From contig CP097466.1 in assembly GCA_041874725.1 (NCBI GenBank), positions 2,790,001 to 2,854,000 of the forward strand: 64,000 nucleotides of DNA, read 5' to 3'. The stretch comes from Duganella sp. BuS-21 (GTDB taxonomy: Bacteria > Pseudomonadota > Gammaproteobacteria > Burkholderiales > Burkholderiaceae_D). The notes beneath the pieces are model-generated. The model worked only from the letters and a program-made list of their open reading frames with translations. It was not told the origin of the DNA and ran no database searches. Positions 35,759-43,205 of this stretch are shown piece after piece (position 1 is the first letter of the stretch; every line of letters starts with the position of its first letter). A program made the position numbers and the translations under genes.

Positions 35759-35975
35759 GCATGATAGAACTGAAATTATCCTATGGAAACTACAAATTTT
35801 GCAACTATAAATAACAACGATGTTGCCAGTTCGTTATGGATAATGGCTTTGCATCGTTGCTATGTTCCGGGTGGCTTTTTCCATTCAATGCACAGATGAT
35901 CTTGCCCCTGCTATCGGGGTAGGCCGGCGACATACTTGAACGAATTGACGGCGGTCCTTGCAGATGGCGAGGCCG

Positions 35976-36410
35976 TTAATTCATGGAAAACACGGCGACG
36001 AGTACGCCGGTGACGGTTAAGCCGGATGCCGCCAGATTAATCAGTGCGGTCTGACGAGCTTCCCTGGCGCGATCAAGAACCTGTTCGAATATTTTCTCTA
36101 CTTCCGACTTAGTTAGTTTTGCCGCCTTCATTGCGCCATCATGCAGTAGATGTTCCATTGCCGTTTTACTTGTGGCCAGCGCTGCGGTAAGGACGCGTTC
36201 GGCTTTTTCCTTGGAGTCCGTCTGCCAACGCAGCGAGATGGCTTCCAGTTCCTCCTTGAATTTATCGAGCAGCGCTTGCTGTGCCATAGCGCTATCCTGC
36301 AGTAGGCGGTTGTTGATCGTTTGTAGCACCAGGATAGGGTCGTCGCGCGCCACTGCAATACCGTGCTTGCTGGCGATTTCTCGTATCAGGTCTTCGATTT
36401 GGTCGGACAT
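35976..36410 (-). CDS. traM: TraM-like conjugal transfer protein
   Basis: A 144-residue helical protein. Its central part is a coiled coil (LLDKFKEELEAISLRWQTDSKEKAERVLTAALATSKTAMEHLLHDGAMKAAKLTKSEVEKIFEQVLDRAREARQ) and it ends in a hydrophobic segment, LINLAASGLTVTGVLVAVFSM. Length and position match IncP TraM, the third gene of the traK-traL-traM leader operon. It starts in a TAATG overlap with traL. Its function in transfer is accessory and not well defined. Confidence 0.75.
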   Translation of the reverse strand: MSDQIEDLIREIASKHGIAVARDDPILVLQTINNRLLQDSAMAQQALLDKFKEELEAISLRWQTDSKEKAERVLTAALATSKTAMEHLLHDGAMKAAKLTKSEVEKIFEQVLDRAREARQTALINLAASGLTVTGVLVAVFSMN

Positions 36411-37135
36411 TAGATCACCATGGTTTGGTCGAGTTGCTTGAACAAGAGGCCCTTGATGATTTTGAGCCTTTGGCGCGTCATGATTCCGAGCGAGCTCAAA
36501 GAAAGTGCTTCATCAAATGTCAGCCGGGCTTGCAGCATTCCGCTGAGGTCACGGCCGTATGTCTCGTCCTTCAAGGGAGGAATATGGGCAATAGCTGACA
36601 CGCGTTCCTTGTTGTTCAGGTAGGCTTTCATTTGCTCAAAGCCTTTTCCCTCATGCTCAACCGGTCCCCAATACGGATTAAGCCAGGCCACGAAGAGTGC
36701 CTCGCGTGGAAACTGGCTGGTGAGGTGGGCGAAGCCGCTGACCGTATCCAGCAATGCCTGGCCACCAGTGATGACGGTATGCACCACCAGTTCATGTCCC
36801 ATTTCCGTCAGTAATGCAGGCACTTGGTTGCTGATCAGGTAGTGCGATAACGCCACGAACGAACTCGCGCCACTGTCGATGACCGCCGCGCTTTCCAATG
36901 GCGCCAGCAACTCGATCAGGGCGTCGAAGTTGCGTGGATTGATTTCGTCATCCTCCATCACCTGAAGCCGCTGGACGTCAAGAGCGCGGTAACCGTAAAA
37001 GGTTGCGTTGATTGGATCGATGTCGATGCAAAGCGGCTTAGCGGCTTTGCTGGCAATGTATTGCGCGAGAACGGTGGCCACCACCGATTTTCCTACGCCG
37101 CCTTTCCCTTGCAGGGTGATGTGTATTCTGGCCAT
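36410..37135 (-). CDS. traL: TraL-like ParA-family ATPase
   Basis: A 241-residue P-loop ATPase. It has a deviant Walker A (LQGKGGVGKSVVATVLAQYIAS) and a following IDIDPINATFYGY block typical of ParA/StbB-type ATPases. It is the same length class as RP4 TraL. It probably assists DNA positioning or relaxosome function in the leader operon. The start is in a TAATG overlap with traK. Confidence 0.85.
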   Translation of the reverse strand: MARIHITLQGKGGVGKSVVATVLAQYIASKAAKPLCIDIDPINATFYGYRALDVQRLQVMEDDEINPRNFDALIELLAPLESAAVIDSGASSFVALSHYLISNQVPALLTEMGHELVVHTVITGGQALLDTVSGFAHLTSQFPREALFVAWLNPYWGPVEHEGKGFEQMKAYLNNKERVSAIAHIPPLKDETYGRDLSGMLQARLTFDEALSLSSLGIMTRQRLKIIKGLLFKQLDQTMVI

Positions 37136-37488
37136 TACAAGAGCTCCTCTTTGTTGGGGGTGGGGTTGAAGACGAAACCGGATGGCTTATCAGGTTTCGA
37201 GGATGGGCGTGGCGCCGAAGGTGCAGGCGAGCTGGAAGGCGATGCGGGCACGGCAACTGGCGCCTGCGTGGCGAATTTTTTGACGTAGCGTCGGAACGCC
37301 GAATAGCTGACAGTGATTCGCTTCGACTCGTGCAGGTTGCTCCAGATCGTCTTCACGTTGTAGCCGGCGGCAAGTGCAGCGCAGACATCATCACGCACCG
37401 CCAGGAACGCAACCAGATTGCGGTCGCGGGTGGTGGTGGCGCGCCGGCTGATCCAGTCGCCCAACTGATCCGGATAGTTCTTCCCCAT
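37135..37488 (-). CDS. traK: TraK-like oriT-binding protein
   Basis: A 117-residue basic protein resembling RP4 TraK. The N-terminus MGKNYPDQLGDWISRR is followed by LVAFLAVRDDVCAALAAGYNVKTIWSNLHESKRITVSYSAFRRYVKKF. A proline/alanine-rich linker comes next and the C-terminus ends SGFVFNPTPNKEELL, the conserved tail. TraK binds and wraps the DNA beside nic. It is transcribed away from oriT, opposite to traJ, exactly as in RP4. Confidence 0.88.
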   Translation of the reverse strand: MGKNYPDQLGDWISRRATTTRDRNLVAFLAVRDDVCAALAAGYNVKTIWSNLHESKRITVSYSAFRRYVKKFATQAPVAVPASPSSSPAPSAPRPSSKPDKPSGFVFNPTPNKEELL

Positions 37489-37499
37489 TTCGCTCTCGT

Positions 37500-37600
37500 T
37501 TCGCTATTTGAACGCCACTGAAATGCAACTGCGACGCTCTTTTGGCGCTGTTGAATGCCACTGAGCGCCACTTTTCGCTACTGGCGCGCCACTTATCGCA
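37500..37600. repeat. GCCACT repeats, candidate TraK-binding region
   Basis: GCCACT occurs at 37514, 37557, 37567 and 37588, several with similar flanks (AACGCCACTGA / AATGCCACTGA; GCGCCACTTTTCGC / GCGCCACTTATCGC). The stretch lies between traK and nic. In RP4 the region bound by TraK lies on this side of nic, so these may be its sites. Confidence 0.4.
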
Positions 37601-37701
37601 ATTCGATATATTGGCCCTTCTGGTTGCGCTCCATTTGATATTCCGCAAACGATAAAGTGCATGAGCAGGCGCACACTATTGCGGCGTAATGGCACCGCGA
37701 A

Positions 37702-37810
37702 GGCGGGCAGGATATGTGAAGTTAGCTAACCGGCGTGCCGGTTACCTATCTTCACTTCCCTTATTCGCGCCTGCGGCGCTCAACGGGAACCTGCTCTGCG
37801 AGGCCCGGCT
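37702..37810 (-). other. oriT: RP4/IncP-type origin of transfer (oriT) with nic site
   Basis: Read on the minus strand, the order matches RP4 oriT: CTCGCAGAGCAGGTTCCCG, then GCGAATAAGGGA, an inverted repeat, and the nic core TTCACATATCCTG^CCCGCC (RP4: TTCACCTATCCTG^CCCGGC). The 19-bp arms are at 37716-37734 and 37737-37755 and match at 17 of 19 positions. The predicted nick on the minus strand is between 37708 and 37707. traK lies on one side and traJ on the other, as in RP4. The inverted repeat is the expected TraJ site and nic the TraI site. Confidence 0.93.
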
Positions 37811-37848
37811 GCTACCGCCGCCAGATGCGAATGCAAGGAGCACACAAC

Positions 37849-38226
37849 ATGGAGCCAGACAGCAAGCCGATCACCCGCAAGTCATTCCATTTGCGCGTGC
37901 CCGTGCTGCCTGCGGAGGCTGCAGAGATCCAGCGCCTGGCTGCAGCTGCAGGCCTGCCGGTGGCCGCGTATCTGCGCAATGTTGGTCTTGGCTATCGGCT
38001 TCATGGAAAGCTGGACCACCGGCGCGTGGAGGAGCTGGCGCGCATCAACGGCGACCTTGGCCGTCTTGGCGGCCTGCTGAAACTATGGCTCACCGACGAT
38101 CCGCGCACGGCGAGGTTCGGCGAAGCGACGATCCTGGCGGTGCTCTCGAAGATCGAAGATACCCAGCAGGAAATGCAGCGCATCATGCGCGACGTCGTTC
38201 TGCCTGGCGCAGGCAGGAAACTTTAG
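37849..38226 (+). CDS. traJ: TraJ-like relaxosome protein
   Basis: A 125-residue protein. It contains KSFHLRVPVLPAEAAEIQRLAAAAGLPVAAYLRNVGLGY, a ribbon-helix-helix-like DNA-binding region, and HRRVEELARINGDLGRLGGLLKLWL, the conserved MobC/TraJ block. TraJ binds the oriT inverted repeat and recruits TraI. AAGGAG lies 8 bases before the ATG at 37849. A KorB operator overlaps its stop codon. Confidence 0.9.
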   Translation: MEPDSKPITRKSFHLRVPVLPAEAAEIQRLAAAAGLPVAAYLRNVGLGYRLHGKLDHRRVEELARINGDLGRLGGLLKLWLTDDPRTARFGEATILAVLSKIEDTQQEMQRIMRDVVLPGAGRKL

Positions 38227-38234
38227 CGGCTAAA
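38222..38234. promoter_or_regulatory. KorB-type operator (OB), between traJ and traI
   Basis: TTTAGCGGCTAAA, an exact match to the RK2 KorB operator consensus. It overlaps the traJ stop codon and ends 17 bases before the traI ATG, so it could modulate expression of traI and following genes. Confidence 0.88.
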
Positions 38235-38251
38235 GCAACACGGATATCGCC

Positions 38252-40531
38252 ATGATCGCCAAACACATCCCCATGCGAGCAAAGAAGCAAAGCGATTACG
38301 CCGGGTTAGTGCGGTACTTGCTCGACCCGCAAAGCAAGAACGAGCGGGTGGGGCAAGCAAGAGTGACAAACTGCGAGTCGATGGACCCATCGGTTGCCGC
38401 CATCGAGGTGCTCAACACGCAGTCGCAGAACCAGCGCGCGACCGGCGATAAAACCTATCATTTGATTCTGAGCTTCCGCGCCGGCGAGGAGCCGGATGCG
38501 GCTGTCTTGCGTGCGTTGGAGGCGCGTGTCTGCGCAGCGTTAGGCTTCGCGGAGCACCAGCGTGTCAGCGTGGTTCACCACGATACCGACAACCTGCACG
38601 TCCACGTGGCGATCAACAAAATTCATCCGGTGCGGCACACGATGAACACGCCATTCAACGACCACATCACGTTGGGAAAAGTCTGTCAGAAGTTGGAGCG
38701 GGAGTTTGGGCTGCAGCAGGACAACCACACCTCAAAAAAACGGCGTGCCGAGAACGAGGTTGACGACATGGAGCAGCATGCAGGTATCGAAAGCTTGCTG
38801 GGCTGGATCAAGCGCGAATGCTGGGGCGATATACAGCGCGCCGGTAGCTGGGAAGAGCTACACGCAGTGCTTTCCGCACATGGTTTGCAATTGAAGGCGC
38901 AGGGGAACGGCTTGGTGATTCTGTCGTGTGACGGCACGGCGATCAAAGCCAGCTCGCTGTCTAGGAGCTTCTCGAAGGCGAAGCTGGAAGAGCGCTTCGG
39001 CGGCTTTGAGCCGGAGACAGCGACCAGCGATGAACAGACGCCGAGCCGAAGCTACGAAGGCAAGCCAATCGGCTTCGCGAACGATACGGCCCCACTCTAC
39101 GAGCGCTACAAGTCTGGCCGTGAGCAGTGGGCCCAAGGTGGTATGAAGGAGCAAGAGCTGGCGGTAGCGCGCGATCGTAAGGATCACCTGATTGCCGGAG
39201 CGAAGCGGCACGCAAAACTAAAGCGATCAGCAATAAAGCATTTGCGCCTCGGTCGATTCACCAAGAAGATCTTGTATGCGACCGTCTCTAGATCGCTGAC
39301 GGCGGCGATAGAGCAAGCGCACCAGCAGCATGCGGCGGAGCGACGCCAGATCGGCCAGAAATGCCGGCGTTTGACTTGGGCGGATTGGCTGCGCGCCGAA
39401 GCGCAGCGGGGTAACGCTGATGCTTTAGAAGCGCTACGCTCGCGCGAGAAGGGTGCCGGAGATCTAAAGAATTCTCTTAGTGGTCAAGGGCACCACCGGC
39501 CCGGAGTGGCTGGGAGCGACAGCGTGACCAAGCACGGCACGGTGATTATTTGCGCCGGCACGACGGTCCTGCGCGACGACGGAAGAAAACTTACCGTAAC
39601 GCGCGGAGGTGATCAGGCCGGGCTGACGATGGCGCTGTCCGTCGCAGCTGAACGCTACGGGAAATGCCTACGCGTGGATGGCACGGCCGACTTTCGCGAG
39701 AGGATAGCTATCGCCGCCGCCCATGGTCGCCTGGATATCACCTTCGACGATGTCGCATTGGAGGCGCGCAGACGAGCACTGATTCAAGCAGCAACCCAAC
39801 AGGAGAGCAATCATGAAAACACCCAGCAACCCAAGCAGCGACGACCTGCTGACAGCGGCATTCCGGCAGATGGAGGATCAAGAGGCTTCGGCGCTTCCGG
39901 CAGCGCAAAGCCGAACGTTGGCGGCGTTGGAAAACGGCCGCCGCCCCAATCCCAAAACCGCCTGCGAAAGCTGTCCCAACTCGGTATGGTTCGCATCCCC
40001 GGTGGAGGTGAGGTGTTATTGCCGGGTGATGTACCTGGTCACATGGAGCAGCAAGGACCCGCAGCAGATCACAGACTGCGACGGCCTGTATCTGGAGTAG
40101 CTCCCACTTCACCAGCGCCGAATCAAGCTGGAAAAGGGCGTACGACCTCCAAGCGGAAGCCGGCAGGTGTTGGCGCGTCGAGACCATCGTCCAGCGGCCT
40201 ACCAGCGTCACCACCCGCGCCATCTGTTGCGAAGCACGAAATCTCAGCAATTGCAGCCTCAACGAAGTATGTGTTTGAGCGGGAGCAAAGAAGGCTGACT
40301 CTCCCCGATATACCGAAACATTGTGTCTATGATGGCTTTCTGGGAGATGCCCGTTTTGCTGGGCTGCGCGCCGTCGATGGCCAGCAACTCGCGCTGCTGG
40401 AGCGCGGTGGCGAGATAGCCGTGATGCCGGTGGATGAAGCGACAGCACGCCGGCTAAAACGCATGTCACGAGGCGATGCGCTGAAGGTCGGCAAGCAAGG
40501 CGCCATCAGACGAAAGGGGAGGAGCAGATGA
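38252..40531 (+). CDS. traI: TraI-like MOBP relaxase
   Basis: A 759-residue relaxase that nicks oriT and leads the transferred strand. Residues 1-30 (MIAKHIPMRAKKQSDYAGLVRY) follow RP4 TraI; Y22 aligns with its active tyrosine. Motif III HHDTDNLHVHVAINKIHP is near residue 115. A C-terminal LPD7-like domain (GTVIICAGTTVLRDDGRKLTVTRGGDQAG) and a variable glycine/proline-rich tail follow. An overlapping traH reading frame lies inside. Its stop overlaps the traG start (ATGA). Confidence 0.95.
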   Translation: MIAKHIPMRAKKQSDYAGLVRYLLDPQSKNERVGQARVTNCESMDPSVAAIEVLNTQSQNQRATGDKTYHLILSFRAGEEPDAAVLRALEARVCAALGFAEHQRVSVVHHDTDNLHVHVAINKIHPVRHTMNTPFNDHITLGKVCQKLEREFGLQQDNHTSKKRRAENEVDDMEQHAGIESLLGWIKRECWGDIQRAGSWEELHAVLSAHGLQLKAQGNGLVILSCDGTAIKASSLSRSFSKAKLEERFGGFEPETATSDEQTPSRSYEGKPIGFANDTAPLYERYKSGREQWAQGGMKEQELAVARDRKDHLIAGAKRHAKLKRSAIKHLRLGRFTKKILYATVSRSLTAAIEQAHQQHAAERRQIGQKCRRLTWADWLRAEAQRGNADALEALRSREKGAGDLKNSLSGQGHHRPGVAGSDSVTKHGTVIICAGTTVLRDDGRKLTVTRGGDQAGLTMALSVAAERYGKCLRVDGTADFRERIAIAAAHGRLDITFDDVALEARRRALIQAATQQESNHENTQQPKQRRPADSGIPADGGSRGFGASGSAKPNVGGVGKRPPPQSQNRLRKLSQLGMVRIPGGGEVLLPGDVPGHMEQQGPAADHRLRRPVSGVAPTSPAPNQAGKGRTTSKRKPAGVGASRPSSSGLPASPPAPSVAKHEISAIAASTKYVFEREQRRLTLPDIPKHCVYDGFLGDARFAGLRAVDGQQLALLERGGEIAVMPVDEATARRLKRMSRGDALKVGKQGAIRRKGRSR
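39813..40100 (+). CDS. traH: TraH-like overlapping gene within traI
   Basis: A 95-residue frame nested in traI in a different reading frame. AGGAGA lies 6 bases before its ATG. It has an acidic N-terminus (MKTPSNPSSDDLLTAAFRQMEDQE) and a cysteine-rich C-terminus (KTACESCPNSVWFASPVEVRCYCRVMYLVTWSS ... ITDCDGLYLE), with about five cysteines. RP4 also encodes traH inside traI. The cysteine spacing suggests a conserved small domain rather than a chance frame. Function in relaxosome stability is known only for RP4 TraH. Confidence 0.7.
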   Translation: MKTPSNPSSDDLLTAAFRQMEDQEASALPAAQSRTLAALENGRRPNPKTACESCPNSVWFASPVEVRCYCRVMYLVTWSSKDPQQITDCDGLYLE

Positions 40532-42426
40532 AAGACCGCTTCAACAACGCCGCCGGGCCGCAGGTCCGTTCATCCAGAAAGCACACGATTCCGGCGATCC
40601 CGATTTTGGCCATACTCGTGCTGCTGGCAGGGCTGCAAAGCGCTACCCAATTCTTTGCGCATACCTTCAAGTACCAGCCGGCGCTCGGTGTTCACGCACA
40701 CCAGCTGTACGCGCCTTGGAAGATTCTCAGTTGGGCAAGCAAGTGGTACGAAGCCTATCACCACGAGTTCCTGAGAGCCGGCAGTGTCGGCGTTTGCGTG
40801 GCCGGCGTTGGGCTCATTGTGCTAGTCGTCGTCAAGATGCTGTTGGCGAATACGTCAAAGGCCAACGAATATTTGCATGGATCGGCGCGCTGGGCCAATC
40901 TGCGCGACATACGCGCTGCAGGTCTCATACCCGGTGCGCCGAGTTGGCGTCAGCTGTTCACAAGGATACCGTCGGCCAGTCATGGCGTGTACGTCGGCGC
41001 CTGGATCGATCGGAAGGGCCGCACGCACTACCTGCGGCATGATGGACCTGAACATGTGCTGACCTACGCGCCCACGCGGTCCGGCAAGGGCGTGGGTCTG
41101 GTGGTGCCAACCTTGCTGTCCTGGAGCCGTAGCGCCGTGATTACGGACCTTAAGGGCGAGTTGTGGGCGCTCACCGCAGGATGGCGTCAGAAACACGCAC
41201 GTAACAAGGTACTGCGCTTCGAGCCCGCAGCGGCATCCGGTAGCCTTTGTTGGAATCCGCTCGACGAGATTCGTATCGGTACCGAACATGAGGTGGGCGA
41301 CGTCCAGAACCTCTCGACGTTGATTGTCGATCCGGATGGCAAAGGTTTGGAAACGCACTGGCAAAAGACCAGCCAGGCGCTAATCGTTGGCGTCATTTTG
41401 CACGCGCTGTACAAGGCGCGCGCCGAGGGAACACCTGCCACGCTGCCTGCCGTAGACGCTATGCTGGCCGATCCCAATCGCGCCGTCGGCGAGCTTTGGA
41501 TGGAAATGATCACCTATGCGCATGTAGACGGAAAGAGCCATCCCGCCATCGGATCTTCTGCCCGCGACATGCTGGACCGGCCGGAGGAGGAGGCTGGCTC
41601 GGTACTGTCCACCGCGAAGTCGTATCTCGCCTTGTACCGCGATCCTATCGTAGCCCGCAACGTCAGCAAGTCCGAGTTCCAGATCAAAGACTTGATGAAC
41701 CATGACGTCCCGGTAAGCCTGTACATCGTCACACAGCCGAATGACAAGGCGCGACTGCGTCCTCTCGTGCGAATAATGGTCAACATGATCGTGCGCCAGT
41801 TGGCGGACCAGATGACCTTCAAGGATGGTCGCTCGGTCGCGCACTACAAGCATCGGCTGCTTGCGATGCTGGATGAGTTTCCCAGCCTCGGACGGCTCGA
41901 CATCATGCAGGAGTCCTTGGGCTTCCTGGCCGGCTATGGCATCAAGTGCTATCTGATATGCCAGGACATCAACCAGCTCAAAAGCCGTGAGACAGGTTAT
42001 GGGCACGACGAGAGCATCACATCTAGCTGCCATATTCAGAACGCCTATCCGCCGAACCGCGTCGAAACGGCAGAACACCTGTCCAAGCTGACCGGCCAGA
42101 CCACGGTGGCGAAGGAGCAGATCACGACCAGCGGCAGGCGTACGAGCGCTTTGCTCGGGCAGGTATCGCGCACTATCCAGGAAACCCAGCGCCCTTTGCT
42201 GACGGTAGACGAATGCCTGCGCATGCCTGGTCCAGTCAAGGATGCCAATGGAGATATCAAAGAGGCGGGCGACATGGTGATCTACGTCGCCGGCTTCCCA
42301 GCAATCTATGGCAAGCAGCCCTTGTACTTCCAAGACCCGGTGTTCAAGGCGCGCGCCGCAGTGCCAGCGCCGCAAGCGAGCGACAAGCTGCACGGCATGC
42401 ACGAGGCAGAGGTGATCACGCTATGA
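40528..42426 (+). CDS. traG: TraG-like type IV coupling protein (VirD4 family)
   Basis: A 632-residue coupling protein that links the relaxosome to the Trb channel. Two N-terminal membrane helices (IPAILAILVLLAGL and GVCVAGVGLIVLVVVKMLL) are followed by Walker A APTRSGKGVGLVVPTLLSW, Walker B RLLAMLDEFPSLGRLDIM and the coupling-protein block CHIQNAYPPNRVETAEHLSKLTGQ. Length matches RP4 TraG. It overlaps traI by 4 bases and traF by 4 bases. Confidence 0.95.
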   Translation: MKDRFNNAAGPQVRSSRKHTIPAIPILAILVLLAGLQSATQFFAHTFKYQPALGVHAHQLYAPWKILSWASKWYEAYHHEFLRAGSVGVCVAGVGLIVLVVVKMLLANTSKANEYLHGSARWANLRDIRAAGLIPGAPSWRQLFTRIPSASHGVYVGAWIDRKGRTHYLRHDGPEHVLTYAPTRSGKGVGLVVPTLLSWSRSAVITDLKGELWALTAGWRQKHARNKVLRFEPAAASGSLCWNPLDEIRIGTEHEVGDVQNLSTLIVDPDGKGLETHWQKTSQALIVGVILHALYKARAEGTPATLPAVDAMLADPNRAVGELWMEMITYAHVDGKSHPAIGSSARDMLDRPEEEAGSVLSTAKSYLALYRDPIVARNVSKSEFQIKDLMNHDVPVSLYIVTQPNDKARLRPLVRIMVNMIVRQLADQMTFKDGRSVAHYKHRLLAMLDEFPSLGRLDIMQESLGFLAGYGIKCYLICQDINQLKSRETGYGHDESITSSCHIQNAYPPNRVETAEHLSKLTGQTTVAKEQITTSGRRTSALLGQVSRTIQETQRPLLTVDECLRMPGPVKDANGDIKEAGDMVIYVAGFPAIYGKQPLYFQDPVFKARAAVPAPQASDKLHGMHEAEVITL

Positions 42427-42989
42427 AGGCGATGGTGAGGAAAATCGGTATCGCAGTGGTGATCATCTTCGCTGTGCTGATGCTACAGGGGACCTTTCTC
42501 TATCTCATTGGCGCGCGGATCAACACCACGCGCAGTATTCCGGTCGGCCTTTACTGGAGTGTCAATCGGCCGATAGAAAAGGGCGGCTATGTGATGTTCT
42601 GCCCACCGCAGGTACAGGTCTTCGAACAGGCGAGGGCACGCGGCTACATCGGCTCCGGAATGTGCCCTGGTGGTTATGGCTACATGATGAAGAAGGTAGC
42701 GGGGGCTACTAACGACCGCGTCGATGTCGGGCATGACGGAGTCCGCGTCAATGGCACCTTGATCAGTCTGAGCAAGCCAATGAAGGAAGATGGAAGCGCA
42801 AGACCGATGCCCCGCTTCCAGTCGAACAGCTACGTACTAAGCGAGTACCAGCTGCTGCTATTGGGTGATCTAAACCCGCTTTCGTTTGACGGGCGCTATT
42901 TCGGTCCGGTGCAGCGGGGCCAAGTGAGGGAAGTCATCGTCCCGGTGTTCACGTGGGGCGACAACGATTCTGGAGGTAATCATGAGTGA
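42423..42989 (+). CDS. traF: TraF-like S26 peptidase, pilin maturation
   Basis: A 188-residue membrane peptidase of the signal-peptidase S26 fold. One N-terminal helix ([22 protein letters not shown]) precedes the catalytic Ser region [17 protein letters not shown] and the Lys region [13 protein letters not shown]. In RP4, TraF processes and cyclises the TrbC pilin; trbC is present here with the expected cleavage regions. The coupled ATGA start joins it to traG. Confidence 0.9.
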   Translation: MKAMVRKIGIAVVIIFAVLMLQGTFLYLIGARINTTRSIPVGLYWSVNRPIEKGGYVMFCPPQVQVFEQARARGYIGSGMCPGGYGYMMKKVAGATNDRVDVGHDGVRVNGTLISLSKPMKEDGSARPMPRFQSNSYVLSEYQLLLLGDLNPLSFDGRYFGPVQRGQVREVIVPVFTWGDNDSGGNHE

Positions 42990-43200
42990 ATACAAGAAGG
43001 AGACCGATGAGATGGCGGTACTGCGGTCGGTCGTGCGGGAAAAGCTGATGGATGCGGAGATCCCGGGCTTCTGGGCGGAATTCTCGCCGGAAGAGGCGGA
43101 GTTGGCCGGCGCATTTGAGGAGACTGCGCTCAGTGAGGCGGATGCGGTAGCCAGCGGCATCGATTTGCTTTATTCAGAAACGAGCGATGCGAAGGAGTGA
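42982..43200 (+). CDS. Small acidic protein between traF and traC
   Basis: A 72-residue acidic protein ([43 protein letters not shown]...). GGAGGT precedes the ATG by a good spacing and the start overlaps the traF stop. It takes the place of traE/traD in RP4 order but shows no clear similarity to either. Function unknown. Confidence 0.6.
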   Translation: MSEYKKETDEMAVLRSVVREKLMDAEIPGFWAEFSPEEAELAGAFEETALSEADAVASGIDLLYSETSDAKE

Positions 43201-43205
43201 CGACC

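Noticed and set aside
37721..37730. GTTAGCTAAC as a KorA-like operator
   Set aside because: It lies within the left arm of the oriT inverted repeat, differs from the RK2 KorA operator (GTTTAGCTAAAC), and is explained by the TraJ site.
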